A stretch of DNA of 56,585 nucleotides, taken from positions 104,361 to 160,945 of the forward strand of contig NZ_AUBY01000014.1 in the NCBI RefSeq assembly GCF_000429485.1, in the 5' to 3' direction. The DNA comes from Aliagarivorans marinus DSM 23064. GTDB taxonomy: Bacteria; Pseudomonadota; Gammaproteobacteria; Enterobacterales; Celerinatantimonadaceae. The notes under the pieces were generated by a model. It was given only the letters and a program-made list of their open reading frames with translations. It had not been told where the DNA came from and made no database searches. Shown in pieces: positions 16,958 through 25,771 of the stretch (within the stretch, counting starts at the first letter, position 1; every line of letters begins with the position of its first letter). A program made the translations under genes and the position numbers.

Positions 16958-18940
16958 ATGCGTTTATACATTGCAGAAAAGCCTAGTCTGGGGCGCGCCA
17001 TCGCGGCAGTGCTGCCCAAGCCTCAGAAAAAACACGAAGGTTATATCGAGCTGGCGAATGGCGATTGCGTAACCTGGTGTATTGGCCACTTGCTGGAGCT
17101 GGCCGAGCCCGAGCAGTATGACGAGCGCTTCAAACAGTGGCGCTTGGATACCTTACCCATTGTGCCCGAGCAGTGGCAGTGGCGCCCCAAGCGGCAAACC
17201 TCCAAGCAGCTTACGGCGATCAAAAAGCTCGCCAAGCAAGCCTCTCAGCTGGTACACGCCGGTGACCCGGACCGCGAAGGGCAGCTATTAGTCGATTTGG
17301 TGATTGAACATTGCCGCCTGCCCAAGGCCAAGATGACCAGCATTCAGCGGCTGCTAATCAACGACCTTAACCCGCCTGCGGTGCGCAAGGCGCTGGATAA
17401 GCTACGCGGCAATGGCGAGTTTGCGGCCCTGTCGGATTCGGCCCGTACCCGCAGCCATGCCGATTGGCTGTATGGCATCAACCTGACCCGTGCCTACAGC
17501 GTGCGTGGTCGTCAGCAGGGTTATCCGGGTGTGCTGTCGGTCGGGCGGGTGCAAACTCCACTGCTTGGCTTGGTGGTAAGGCGCGATCTGGAGATCGCCA
17601 ACTTTGTTGCCAAGCCCTACTATCAAGTGCGCGCCGAGCTGCTTACCGAACATGGCGAGCGCTTCTCGGCAATGTGGCAACCCTCCGAGGCCTGCTTGCC
17701 CTACCAAGATGAGGAAGGCCGGGTACTGCTGCGCAAACTGGCCGAGCATGTGGCGCGCAAGATCACCCAGCAAAACGCGCTGGTGGATAAGCTGGAGGCC
17801 AAGGACAAGCAGCAGGCGCCGCCGCTGCCTTATAACCTCTCCAGCCTGCAAATCGACGCTGCCAAACGCTTTGGCATGAGTGCCAAACAGGTGCTGGAGG
17901 TGGCGCAAAGTCTGTATGAGCGCCATACCCTGATCACCTACCCGCGCTCGGATAGCCGCCACCTGCCTCGCCAGCAACATGCCGGAGCGCCCAAGGTGGT
18001 GGCTGCGCTGGCCAATAACCATCCTGCGCTCGGTGAGTTCACCGCCAAGGCTGATACCAGCCTAAAATCCAAGGCCTGGAACGATGCAAAGGTGGATGCC
18101 CACCATGCGATTATCCCCACCGAAAAACAACTGGCCTCGGCCAAGTTGAGCGATGTGGAGCAGAAGATCTACGGGCTGATCGCCCGTCAGTACTTGGCTC
18201 AGTTTTATCCCCACTATCGCTACCGTGAGGTGCGGGCGGAGATCCGCATCGAAGAGGGGCTGTTTTTAGCCAAGGCACGACAAGATTTAGCCTTAGGCTG
18301 GAAGGTGTTGTTCCAGCGTGAAGGGGCTACCAACAAGCAAGATAATGCTGAAGAGCAAAGCCGCCTGCCCGCGCTTAGCCAAGGCCAGCAGCTGTTGTGC
18401 GAGCAAGGCGTGGTTGAGGACAAGCTGACTCAGCCGCCTAAGCCGTTTAGCGATGCGACTTTACTTGCGGCGATGACCGGGATCGCCCGCTTTGTGCAAT
18501 CTAAAGAGCTGAAAAAGGTACTCAAAGACACCGATGGTCTGGGTACCGAGGCGACTCGTGCCGGTATTATCGAGCTGTTGTTTAAGCGCGGCTTTTTGCA
18601 GCGACAGGGGAAGCAGATCCATGCCTCTGATGCCGGAAAGGCCTTGATTGGTGCATTGCCCGAGGCCTGCAGCCTGCCGGATATGACCGCACTGTGGGAG
18701 CAGCAGCTGGAAGCGATAGCGAGCGCCCAGCATCAAAGTGGCGCGTTTATGACAGACCTCAAGCAGCAGTTACAAAGCTTGCTACAGCAGCCGGTGTCTG
18801 CGGCGGCCTTCAGCGGCCTGAAAGCGCCGAGCAAGCCGCGCTGGAGCAAAGGTTCGCGAAAAGGCTCTAGCCGTAGTGGCGGGAAGCGGCGTTCAACCAG
18901 CTCTCGTAGCACTGGCGGGCGCAGCAAGGCGACCAGCTAA
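16958..18940 (+). CDS. topB: DNA topoisomerase III
   Basis: 660 residues, close to the E. coli enzyme (653). The N-terminal TOPRIM domain has LYIAEKPSLGRAIA and GDPDREGQLL with the metal-binding acidic residues. The catalytic tyrosine lies in LITYPRSDSR at residue 328, the same number as in E. coli TopB. The C-terminus is a basic Ser/Lys/Arg/Gly-rich tail (about 630-660) suited to DNA binding. It is a type IA topoisomerase that decatenates DNA and resolves single-stranded junctions with RecQ. No mobile-element genes flank it, so I take it as the chromosomal copy. The stop codon lies in a perfect 16-bp palindrome shared with the end of the next gene. Confidence 0.95.
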   Translation: MRLYIAEKPSLGRAIAAVLPKPQKKHEGYIELANGDCVTWCIGHLLELAEPEQYDERFKQWRLDTLPIVPEQWQWRPKRQTSKQLTAIKKLAKQASQLVHAGDPDREGQLLVDLVIEHCRLPKAKMTSIQRLLINDLNPPAVRKALDKLRGNGEFAALSDSARTRSHADWLYGINLTRAYSVRGRQQGYPGVLSVGRVQTPLLGLVVRRDLEIANFVAKPYYQVRAELLTEHGERFSAMWQPSEACLPYQDEEGRVLLRKLAEHVARKITQQNALVDKLEAKDKQQAPPLPYNLSSLQIDAAKRFGMSAKQVLEVAQSLYERHTLITYPRSDSRHLPRQQHAGAPKVVAALANNHPALGEFTAKADTSLKSKAWNDAKVDAHHAIIPTEKQLASAKLSDVEQKIYGLIARQYLAQFYPHYRYREVRAEIRIEEGLFLAKARQDLALGWKVLFQREGATNKQDNAEEQSRLPALSQGQQLLCEQGVVEDKLTQPPKPFSDATLLAAMTGIARFVQSKELKKVLKDTDGLGTEATRAGIIELLFKRGFLQRQGKQIHASDAGKALIGALPEACSLPDMTALWEQQLEAIASAQHQSGAFMTDLKQQLQSLLQQPVSAAAFSGLKAPSKPRWSKGSRKGSSRSGGKRRSTSSRSTGGRSKATS

Positions 18941-18950
18941 GCGCTTAGCT
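18935..18950. other. 16-bp perfect palindrome across two stop codons
   Basis: agctaagc followed directly by gcttagct. It spans the topB stop and the stop of the convergent GlxA-type gene, which are 4 bases apart. There is no U-run, so terminator function is doubtful. Confidence 0.6.
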
Positions 18951-19895
18951 TGCCGCAAACTGCCGTCGGTAGTGGCTGGGAGAGATCCCTAGCTGCTTGC
19001 GAAAATGATGGCGTAGGGTAATGGCGTTATCGAAGCCACTTAGCTGGGCGACCTTATCTATAGCAAACGCCTCGCTCTCCAAGATCTGCTTGGCCAGCTG
19101 CAAGCGCTGCTGAGTCAGCCACTGTTGCGGGCTTAGCTTAAAGCTGCTGCGAAACTTGCGATCAAAGGTGCGTCGCGACATGGCGGCCTTGGCTGCCAGA
19201 GCGTCGATATCTAAGGGCTCGTGTAAGTGCTCAATTGCCCAATCCAAGGCTTGGGCAAAGTGATTGGGGTGGGCCAGAATTGGCGTTTCTACAAACTGAC
19301 TTTGCCCACCATCGCGCTGGGCCGATACCACCAAACGCCTTGCCACTTGGTTAGCAATGGCATAGCCATAGTCTTCACGGATCAGCGCCAGACCAAGGTC
19401 GATAGCCGCAGCGCTGCCTGCCGAACAGGCTAAGTTGCCATGGCGAACATAGAGCACATCATCCACATAGCTCACCTTGGGAAAGCGTTGCTGAAACAGT
19501 TCGGCATAGCGCCAGTGGGTGGTTGCGCGCTGGCCGTCTAGCACGCCCAGCTCGCCCAGTAAGAATGCCCCAGAGCAAAAGGAGACCAGCCGACAGCCAC
19601 GTTGGTGGGCATGCAATAGCTCTGAGTGCAATAGTTCCGAGCACAGTGGCTCGCTGAGCGTCGGGGCTGCGGTGGGCCAGCTGGGGATCACCACCATCTG
19701 ATAATCATTCAGGCTCGTCACCGTTTGTGCCTGTAGGGTCAAACCGCCAAGGCTGGCGATGGGTGCATCCTCAAAGCTGACCATGTCACACTGATACCAC
19801 TGCTCAAACTCCGGCCGTGGCAAGGCAAATAGCTCACTGGCGCAGGCCATCTCGAACAGGGCGACATTGGGGTGGCAGAGTATTGCAACGCGCAT
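18945..19895 (-). CDS. GlxA-family AraC-type transcriptional regulator
   Basis: 316 residues in two parts. Residues 1-185 form a DJ-1/PfpI (class I amidotransferase-like) domain with VAILCHPNVALFEMACASEL and the elbow LVSFCSGAFLLGELG. Residues 215-312 form an AraC/XylS DNA-binding domain with two helix-turn-helices (LAAKAAMSRRTFDRKFRSSF and VAQLSGFDNAITLRHHFRKQ). Such regulators (FtrA, GlxA, ArgR/GbdR types) control catabolic or stress genes. The target is unknown; the rhodanese gene is divergent, with about 150 bases between them, and is one candidate. Confidence 0.87.
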   Translation of the reverse strand: MRVAILCHPNVALFEMACASELFALPRPEFEQWYQCDMVSFEDAPIASLGGLTLQAQTVTSLNDYQMVVIPSWPTAAPTLSEPLCSELLHSELLHAHQRGCRLVSFCSGAFLLGELGVLDGQRATTHWRYAELFQQRFPKVSYVDDVLYVRHGNLACSAGSAAAIDLGLALIREDYGYAIANQVARRLVVSAQRDGGQSQFVETPILAHPNHFAQALDWAIEHLHEPLDIDALAAKAAMSRRTFDRKFRSSFKLSPQQWLTQQRLQLAKQILESEAFAIDKVAQLSGFDNAITLRHHFRKQLGISPSHYRRQFAAS

Positions 19896-20046
19896 AGCGA
19901 TTCCTTTTCTAAGCGCTAAAGTTCAAACGCGATGGCTGGATATTATCGATAGTTGACTATAAAGCCAATTTCGCAAAGGCTCAACTTGGTGGAGACTGGA
20001 TTGGTACTCGCGAGGTAACACGCGTAAAACCACAAAAGGAGATTTG

Positions 20047-20454
20047 ATGATGAGTTCCGCCGTTAGCCGTATCCCTGCCGCCAGCCCCGAGCAAGCGTTG
20101 GCCCACTTCCAGGCCCTGCAGCAGTTTGAAACCGACTGCTGGGATGTCCACCATGCCCTCAGCAACCAACGCCAAGACTTTGTGCTGTTGGATGTGCGCG
20201 CCGAATCGGCCTTCAGCGAAGGGCATATCGCCGGCGCAATAAGCTTTCCCTACGCCAAGTTGAATCAAGCAAACCTAGCGGAGTATCCCCAAGACACGCT
20301 GTTCGTGGTCTATTGCGCCGGGCCACATTGTAATGCCACCGAGAAGGCGGCGATCCGCTTGGCTAAGCTTGAGCGCCCGGTGAAGAAGATGATTGGCGGC
20401 GTCTGTGGCTGGCTGGACGAAGGCTTTGAGTTGGTATCGGGTAGTGAAGGCTAG
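20047..20454 (+). CDS. Single-domain rhodanese
   Basis: 135 residues from ATG 20047, with aggagattt just upstream. The rhodanese fold is shown by FVLLDVRAESAFSEGHIAGA, the active-site loop CAGPHCNAT with Cys90, and the C-terminal GGVCGWLDEGFEL. The enzyme moves sulfur from a donor such as thiosulfate onto a thiophilic acceptor. It has no signal peptide and should be cytoplasmic. The divergent GlxA-type gene may regulate it. The biological acceptor is unknown. Confidence 0.85.
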   Translation: MMSSAVSRIPAASPEQALAHFQALQQFETDCWDVHHALSNQRQDFVLLDVRAESAFSEGHIAGAISFPYAKLNQANLAEYPQDTLFVVYCAGPHCNATEKAAIRLAKLERPVKKMIGGVCGWLDEGFELVSGSEG

Positions 20455-20507
20455 CCTGCCGCGTAAGGTTTTTCTGAGAAATCGCAGAGACAATCACCAC
20501 TAACTTC

Positions 20508-20538
20508 AGCCCTTGCCGGAGCTTTGCCTGCAAGGGCT
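20508..20538. other. Stem-loop after the rhodanese gene
   Basis: agcccttgc (20508-20516) pairs perfectly with gcaagggct (20530-20538) across a 13-base loop, 53 bases after the rhodanese stop. There is no clear U-run; it is a weak terminator candidate. Confidence 0.4.
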
Positions 20539-20669
20539 TGCTGTGCTGGCGGTAACTACTGAGTTTTCGTTGGCGTTTCAAACAGCTACGGCGATCAATT
20601 TACCTGCAGAACTAAGTGTTTATACTGATGCTTTGACTAAATATTCAACAGCTTAAGGACGAGTTATCG

Positions 20670-21782
20670 ATGAAGCCGCTCTATCCACCTGCCAACCCCA
20701 ACTTTTCTTCTGGCCCCTGCGCGAAGCGTCCGGGCTACGATGTGGCCAAGCTTAAATTGGACACCTTGGGGCGCTCCCACCGCAGCAGCCTCGGCAAGGC
20801 AACCTTAAAAGAAGCCATCGAGCTGACCCGGGAGATTTTGCAGATCCCCAGCGATTATCGCATCGGCATTGTGCCTGCCTCCGATACTGGCGCGATGGAG
20901 ATGGCCATGTGGTCATTATTGGGCGAGCGCCCGGTGGACGTGTTCTCCTGGGAAAGCTTTGGCGCTGGTTGGCTGACCGATATCACCAAGCAGCTCAAGC
21001 TGGATGGCGTGACCAGCTACAGCGCCGACTATGGCCAGCTGCCCGAGCTTAGTCAGTACAACGGCGCCAACGATTGCATCTTTACCTGGAACGGCACCAC
21101 CTCCGGCGTTTGTGTACCCGATGGTGAGTGGATCGCTGATGACCGTGAAGGCTTGACCATCTGCGATGCGACCTCGGCGGTGTTTGCGATGGCGATGCCT
21201 TGGCAGAAGCTGGATGTGACCACCTTTAGCTGGCAGAAGGTACTCGGCGGCGAAGGTGGCCACGGCATTATTATCCTTAGCCCCAAAGCGGTGGCGCGTC
21301 TGGAAAGCTATACCCCAGCCTGGCCACTGCCGAAGATCTTCCGCTTAACTAAAGGCGGCAAGCTGATTGAAGGGATCTTTGAGGGTGCCACCATCAACAC
21401 CCCGTCGATGCTGTGTGTGGCCGATTACATCGATGCGCTGCGTTGGGTGGAATCACTGGGTGGCTTGGAGGCCTGTATCGCCAAGTCGAAAAGCAATCTG
21501 GCGGTGCTGGAAAACTTTGTGGCCCAACATGATTGGATTGATTTTCTGGCCAGCGACGCGGCTTGTCGCTCGAATACCAGCGTGTGCTTGAGCCTGTCAT
21601 TGGAAGCCGCGCAGGTGAAGCAGATGATCAAGCTGCTCGATAGCGAAGGTGTGGCCTATGACATCGGAGCTTATCGGGATGCGCCTTCGGGGCTGCGGAT
21701 CTGGTGTGGTGCTACGGTGGAGAGCCAAGACCTAGAGGCCTTGGTGCCATGGCTCAACTGGGCCTACCACCAAGTAGCATAA
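20670..21782 (+). CDS. serC: Phosphoserine aminotransferase, variant SerC type
   Basis: 370 residues. The start [20 protein letters not shown], the stretch [18 protein letters not shown] and the PLP lysine in [15 protein letters not shown] (K190) mark phosphoserine transaminase. They fit the variant family found in alphaproteobacteria and Methanosarcina rather than the standard E. coli SerC. The enzyme converts 3-phosphohydroxypyruvate and glutamate to phosphoserine. The next gene is a phosphoglycerate dehydrogenase, so the first two serine steps are encoded together. A ribosome site (aaggacgag) precedes the ATG. A terminator-like hairpin separates it from serA. Confidence 0.88.
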   Translation: MKPLYPPANPNFSSGPCAKRPGYDVAKLKLDTLGRSHRSSLGKATLKEAIELTREILQIPSDYRIGIVPASDTGAMEMAMWSLLGERPVDVFSWESFGAGWLTDITKQLKLDGVTSYSADYGQLPELSQYNGANDCIFTWNGTTSGVCVPDGEWIADDREGLTICDATSAVFAMAMPWQKLDVTTFSWQKVLGGEGGHGIIILSPKAVARLESYTPAWPLPKIFRLTKGGKLIEGIFEGATINTPSMLCVADYIDALRWVESLGGLEACIAKSKSNLAVLENFVAQHDWIDFLASDAACRSNTSVCLSLSLEAAQVKQMIKLLDSEGVAYDIGAYRDAPSGLRIWCGATVESQDLEALVPWLNWAYHQVA

Positions 21783-21797
21783 AAAGGATTTTGTTTT

Positions 21798-21826
21798 GGG
21801 CAGCGTTTACGTTGCCCTTTTTATTT
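21798..21826 (+). terminator. Intrinsic terminator between serC and serA
   Basis: gggcagcg (21798-21805) pairs with cgttgccc (21810-21817) around a ttta loop, with one G-U pair. The run tttttattt follows. It lies inside the 61-base gap between two genes that should be co-transcribed, so it may act as a partial terminator or attenuator for serA. Confidence 0.7.
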
Positions 21827-21843
21827 CAGGGAGAAAGATAACG

Positions 21844-23013
21844 ATGAGAAACATCCGTACCTACAACAACATATCCCCTGTCGGACTGGCCCGCTTTCCT
21901 CAAGACGACTATCTGCTATCGGCGGATATCAGCAACCCCGACGCCTTGATGCTGCGCAGCCAGAACCTGCATCAGGAGGACTTTCCCGAATCAGTTAAAG
22001 CCATTGCTCGCTGTGGCGCGGGGGTCAATAACATTCCGGTGGACCAGTGTACCCATCAGGGCATCGTGGTGTTTAACACCCCCGGGGCCAATGCCAATGC
22101 GGTCAAAGAGTTGGTATTAACCGGTATGTTGATGAGTGCCCGTAAAGTGGCCCAAGGCCTGGAGTTTGTGGCGGGGCTGGACGGTCAATCCGGGGCCGAT
22201 GACTTTAACAAGCTGGTGGAGCGTGAGAAGAAACGCTTTGTCGGTGGCGAGCTGAATGGCAAAACCTTAGGCGTGGTGGGCCTCGGCGCGATTGGTGCCA
22301 GCGTCGCTCACGCTGCGTTGAATTTGGGCATGCGGGTGATTGGCTATGATCCGGTACTCAGCGTTGATGCGGCCTGGCGCTTATCGTCGCAGATTGAGAA
22401 GGCGGAGAACCTGGCCTCGCTGCTAAGTCGCTGTGATTACGTTAGCCTGCATGTGCCGGCCAATGCTCATACCAAAGGGCTGATCAACGCCGAGATGCTG
22501 GCCAATATCCAGGTGGGAGCGACCCTGCTCAACTTCGCCCGCGGCTCGATTGTGGAAGAAGACGCACTGCTAAGCGCCCTGGCGGAAGAGCGCCTGTCGG
22601 CTTATGTGTGCGACTTCCCCTCGCCAGCTCTGCTGGGCCAATCGCGGGTATTGCTGCTGCCACACCTTGGCGCGAGTACCCAAGAGGCCGAGCAAAACTG
22701 TGCGCGCATGGCCGCAGAGCAGCTGATCGATTTTCTGGAGAACGGCAATATCCGCAACTCGGTTAACTTCCCAGATATCTATTTAGAGCGTAGTGGTGGC
22801 CACCGTATTGCTTTTGCTAACGACAATGTACCGAATGTACTGAGTCAGGTACTGGCCAAGCTGTCGGCCTTGGATATCAATGTGATGGATATGCTCAACA
22901 AGAGCCGTGGCGATATCGCCTATACCATTCTCGATGTGGCCGATGAGCCGGGCGAGCATGTGCTCAATGAGATTGCCAGTATCGAGCATGTGTTTCACGT
23001 TAGCCGTTTTTGA
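21844..23013 (+). CDS. serA: D-3-phosphoglycerate dehydrogenase
   Basis: 389 residues from ATG 21844, chosen because cagggaga lies upstream; the frame extends further up but overlaps the hairpin. The substrate-binding segment RCGAGVNNIPVDQC, the NAD-binding GVVGLGAIG (G146, G148, G151) and the catalytic region FARGSIVEEDAL and LLPHLGASTQEAE are those of D-2-hydroxyacid dehydrogenases. The last 75 residues (DNVPNVLSQVLAKLSALDIN) form an ACT domain, which in SerA binds serine for feedback control. With the SerC upstream it makes phosphoserine from 3-phosphoglycerate. A bidirectional terminator follows. Confidence 0.9.
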   Translation: MRNIRTYNNISPVGLARFPQDDYLLSADISNPDALMLRSQNLHQEDFPESVKAIARCGAGVNNIPVDQCTHQGIVVFNTPGANANAVKELVLTGMLMSARKVAQGLEFVAGLDGQSGADDFNKLVEREKKRFVGGELNGKTLGVVGLGAIGASVAHAALNLGMRVIGYDPVLSVDAAWRLSSQIEKAENLASLLSRCDYVSLHVPANAHTKGLINAEMLANIQVGATLLNFARGSIVEEDALLSALAEERLSAYVCDFPSPALLGQSRVLLLPHLGASTQEAEQNCARMAAEQLIDFLENGNIRNSVNFPDIYLERSGGHRIAFANDNVPNVLSQVLAKLSALDINVMDMLNKSRGDIAYTILDVADEPGEHVLNEIASIEHVFHVSRF

Positions 23014-23030
23014 CGTGACACTGCCGCAAT

Positions 23031-23063
23031 AAAAAAGGGCCTGCACGTGCAGGCCCTTTTTTT
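23031..23063. terminator. Bidirectional intrinsic terminator
   Basis: aaaaaagggcctgc (23031-23044) pairs perfectly with gcaggccctttttt (23049-23062) around an acgt loop. It has U-runs in both directions and separates the convergent serA and TraF-like genes. Confidence 0.9.
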
Positions 23064-23074
23064 AGCTCGGTAGC

Positions 23075-24211
23075 TTACAGGGTAAAGATAAACTGCGCGC
23101 TGAGGGCATAGTGATCGTCTTTGCCCACTTGGCCGCTGAGATCGAGACCAAATTTACCCCAAGGAGTAAAGCCGAAGCCGGCGGTGAACAGGTCGCTGCC
23201 GGAGCTGGTGATGCTATAGGCGTAGCCCACTCGAACCTGAGCCCACTTGGCTTCTACCTCGGCACCTAAGCGTGCGTATTGCAGCTTGTAATCATACTCT
23301 TTGAAGTACTGACGTTTGTTCAGATCGATGTCGAAGGCCATCTGGTACCAGTCGCCGGTAAACGCTGCTGCAGCGGTAAACTCTGGCTCCACCTGGAAGG
23401 TGGCTTGGCTGCCCTGACTGATATTGGTTTTAAGCTCGCGCGAGACTAAGTTGCGGCCCGCTAACCCCAGGCTCACCCCATTGTCGAAGTGGTAGGCAGT
23501 ACCCAGGTCGATGTTAAAGCCGCTCTTTTCCAGACGATCATCGATGTCAAAGTCATCGTCTTCGTAGCTATCGACGGTTGCTTTGTAGTTCAGCGAGTAG
23601 AGGCGTTGATACTTGGGTGAGACGCCCACCTGCCAGGTGCCGCCATTGGTCTCAAAGCTTTTCGCTAGGCTCAGGCCGACGTCGAAGGTGCCGCCACCGA
23701 TGGCTTGAGCGAATGAGTTGAGGTCTTCAAAATTTGGGTCGTCAAGGTCTAGGTCGTCCTCATCGACAATGGTCTTGCCAAGGCTGATTCCGTTGGCCTT
23801 GGTAAAGAAGTTGGTGCTGACCAAAGAATTGGGAATGGCTATCACCAGGCCAAAGGTCGCCTCGGCATTGACCTCATTGCCATCGAGCTTGCGCAGTGCG
23901 TTACGCCATTGCTCCAGCTCTTGCTCGCTGGGGTTACTGCTGAGGTTATCGTTGATGTCCTGGAAATCCTCCAGCTCATCAATCATATCGTCGCCATCGT
24001 GGATACGTGCCGCTAGGGTGGGCAGCAGCATACCAAAGCCATCTTCGCTGTTGTGATTAGCGGCAAGCGCCGGATTATGCAGGCTGGCACTGATGTAGTT
24101 GGCCGAGGCCACGCCGGTGCCACCCATAGCTACGCTGCGGCTATCTGCGAGCGTTGAGGCGCCCGCCTGCCCTGCCAGGGCTAATGCAATTAGAACACTG
24201 AGTTTTTTCAT
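23075..24211 (-). CDS. TraF-like outer-membrane beta-barrel protein
   Basis: 378 residues from ATG 24211, preferred because taggaaga lies at good spacing; an ATG six codons upstream is less well supported. The signal peptide is MKKLSVLIALALAGQAGAS. The motif DSRSVAMGGTGVASANYISA, then LHNPALAA, and the repeated amphipathic strands ending in ALSAQFIFTL (terminal aromatic) match the family PF13729, named after plasmid TraF, and resemble FadL-type barrels. Despite that name nothing here links it to conjugation; the family is common on chromosomes of marine gammaproteobacteria. Substrate and role are unknown. It stands alone between two terminating units. Confidence 0.72.
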   Translation of the reverse strand: MKKLSVLIALALAGQAGASTLADSRSVAMGGTGVASANYISASLHNPALAANHNSEDGFGMLLPTLAARIHDGDDMIDELEDFQDINDNLSSNPSEQELEQWRNALRKLDGNEVNAEATFGLVIAIPNSLVSTNFFTKANGISLGKTIVDEDDLDLDDPNFEDLNSFAQAIGGGTFDVGLSLAKSFETNGGTWQVGVSPKYQRLYSLNYKATVDSYEDDDFDIDDRLEKSGFNIDLGTAYHFDNGVSLGLAGRNLVSRELKTNISQGSQATFQVEPEFTAAAAFTGDWYQMAFDIDLNKRQYFKEYDYKLQYARLGAEVEAKWAQVRVGYAYSITSSGSDLFTAGFGFTPWGKFGLDLSGQVGKDDHYALSAQFIFTL

Positions 24212-24312
24212 TTTCTTCCTAGTACTCATCCGTGATAAACCCGCTCGGATCGAGCGGGCAGAAAGCTTAAAGTACTGATATTACTGAAGAGTGAAACGAG
24301 CGCCCAGTGTTT

Positions 24313-25683
24313 TTAGGCGGCATTGCTGACGAGTAGCGTTTGCTCGGTCGGCGTTTGGCGAAAGCGTCGGACTTCTTTAAGCAAGAAATAGGCGATCACC
24401 ATTCCCAGCAGCAAGTTGGACAGCGGTACGGTCATCCATACCCCGGCGACACCCAATACACGGGGCAGCAATAACAGCAGCGGGATCTGCGCCATCATAT
24501 TGCTGATCGATATCATGGTGGCCTGACGTCCTTTGTTGACCGCCATATAGTAGACCGAGGCGAGGAAGATAAAGCCGTCTAGGGCCAGGCCCAAAATATG
24601 AATACGGATCCCCGGGATACTCGCTGCCAGCAGTTGTGGATCGTCATCGACAAACAAGCCGATGGCTTGCTCGGGGAAGAGGTTCAGCACGAGCGTGAAG
24701 GCTAGTCCGCTAATAATGATGGTGGCCAAGGCCAGGTTAAAGGTCTGGCTGATCCGCGGGTACTGGCCTGCGCCAAAGTAGTAGCTGACCGGTGGCTGCA
24801 GGCCGCTGGCGATCCCCTGACTAAACAGGTAGTAGAGGGTGGCTAGATAGCCGACGATGGCAAAGGCGCCGACATCAACGGTATCGCCCACTTGCATAAA
24901 CATGGCGTTGTGCAGGGCGATAATAAAGCCAAAGTAGCAGTACATCAGCAGGCTAGAGGCACCCAAGCCGGTGAGCTTGATTGCTTGGCTAAAGTCAAAA
25001 GAGAGTGTGTTCCAGTGCAGGCGCAACTTGGCATACCGGCTAAAGAAGTAGCCAATCCCCAGCACACAGACAACGCCCTGAGCGGCGGTGGTGGCCAACG
25101 CCGCACCGCGCAGCCCCCAGTCGAATACTCCAATAAACAGATAGTCGAGCAAGATATTGAGTACCGCGCCCAGGCCAATCAAGGCGGTGGAGATATTCGG
25201 GCTGTCATCGTTGCGCACCAGCAGCGGCAGGGCTGCGGAGACCACGGCAATACCAGCGGCCCAGATAAACACTTGGATGTAATCTTGGGCATGCACCAGC
25301 ACATCGCCCTGTGCGCCTTGCAGTTGCAGCAGTGAGTCACCAAACAGCCATAGCAACACGGTGCAGGCCAGTGAGTAGAGCAGTGAGAGGATCAAACCGG
25401 TGGAGAGTACCTGACGGGCTTTTTGCTCGTCCTGCTCACCACGGGCGATGGACTGCAGGCTGCCCGCACCCATACCAACCAATAGGCCAACTCCGATAAT
25501 CACACAGATCAGTGGCCATGCCAGGTTGATCCCCGCCAGGCCTTTCATTCCGATAAACTGACCGACAAAAATCCCATCGATAATCTGATACAGCCCGCTG
25601 ATCAGCATGGCCATGACCGAAGGAATCGCATAGCGCCAGAAGGTGCGGGCTACGCTGGTTTGGATGGGGGATGTGTCTTTCAT
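24313..25683 (-). CDS. MATE-family multidrug efflux transporter
   Basis: 456 residues with about twelve hydrophobic helices in two halves. The N-terminus (FWRYAIPSVMAMLISGLYQI followed by DGIFVGQFIGMKGLAGINL) and PLLVRNDDSPNIS are typical of MATE proteins of the NorM/DinF-MepA type, which use a sodium or proton gradient to export cationic drugs and dyes. It is divergent from a LysR-family gene with an 88-base gap that contains a LysR-type T-N11-A palindrome, so that protein is the likely regulator. The substrates are unknown. Confidence 0.87.
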   Translation of the reverse strand: MKDTSPIQTSVARTFWRYAIPSVMAMLISGLYQIIDGIFVGQFIGMKGLAGINLAWPLICVIIGVGLLVGMGAGSLQSIARGEQDEQKARQVLSTGLILSLLYSLACTVLLWLFGDSLLQLQGAQGDVLVHAQDYIQVFIWAAGIAVVSAALPLLVRNDDSPNISTALIGLGAVLNILLDYLFIGVFDWGLRGAALATTAAQGVVCVLGIGYFFSRYAKLRLHWNTLSFDFSQAIKLTGLGASSLLMYCYFGFIIALHNAMFMQVGDTVDVGAFAIVGYLATLYYLFSQGIASGLQPPVSYYFGAGQYPRISQTFNLALATIIISGLAFTLVLNLFPEQAIGLFVDDDPQLLAASIPGIRIHILGLALDGFIFLASVYYMAVNKGRQATMISISNMMAQIPLLLLLPRVLGVAGVWMTVPLSNLLLGMVIAYFLLKEVRRFRQTPTEQTLLVSNAA

Positions 25684-25747
25684 GGGTTTACCTCTGTCAT
25701 CATCCGGGCATTATCGGCATAATTGAGATGGAATAAAGTTATTATGT

Positions 25748-25762
25748 ATCCGTTAAACGGAT
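25748..25762. promoter_or_regulatory. LysR-type T-N11-A palindrome
   Basis: atccgt-taa-acggat is a perfect 6-3-6 inverted repeat that fits the T-N11-A rule for LysR-family operators. It lies 9 bases before the start of the LysR gene, in the shared promoter region with the MATE gene. Confidence 0.6.
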
Positions 25763-25771
25763 GGATGAGTC

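Noticed and set aside
16958-18940. Topoisomerase III as a marker of an integrated plasmid or ICE
   Set aside because: Its length and active-site numbering match the chromosomal enzyme, and no integrase, relaxase or attachment repeat is near.
23075-24211. Conjugation (TraF) function
   Set aside because: The family name comes from a plasmid protein. There are no other transfer genes, no relaxase and no mobile-element signs nearby.
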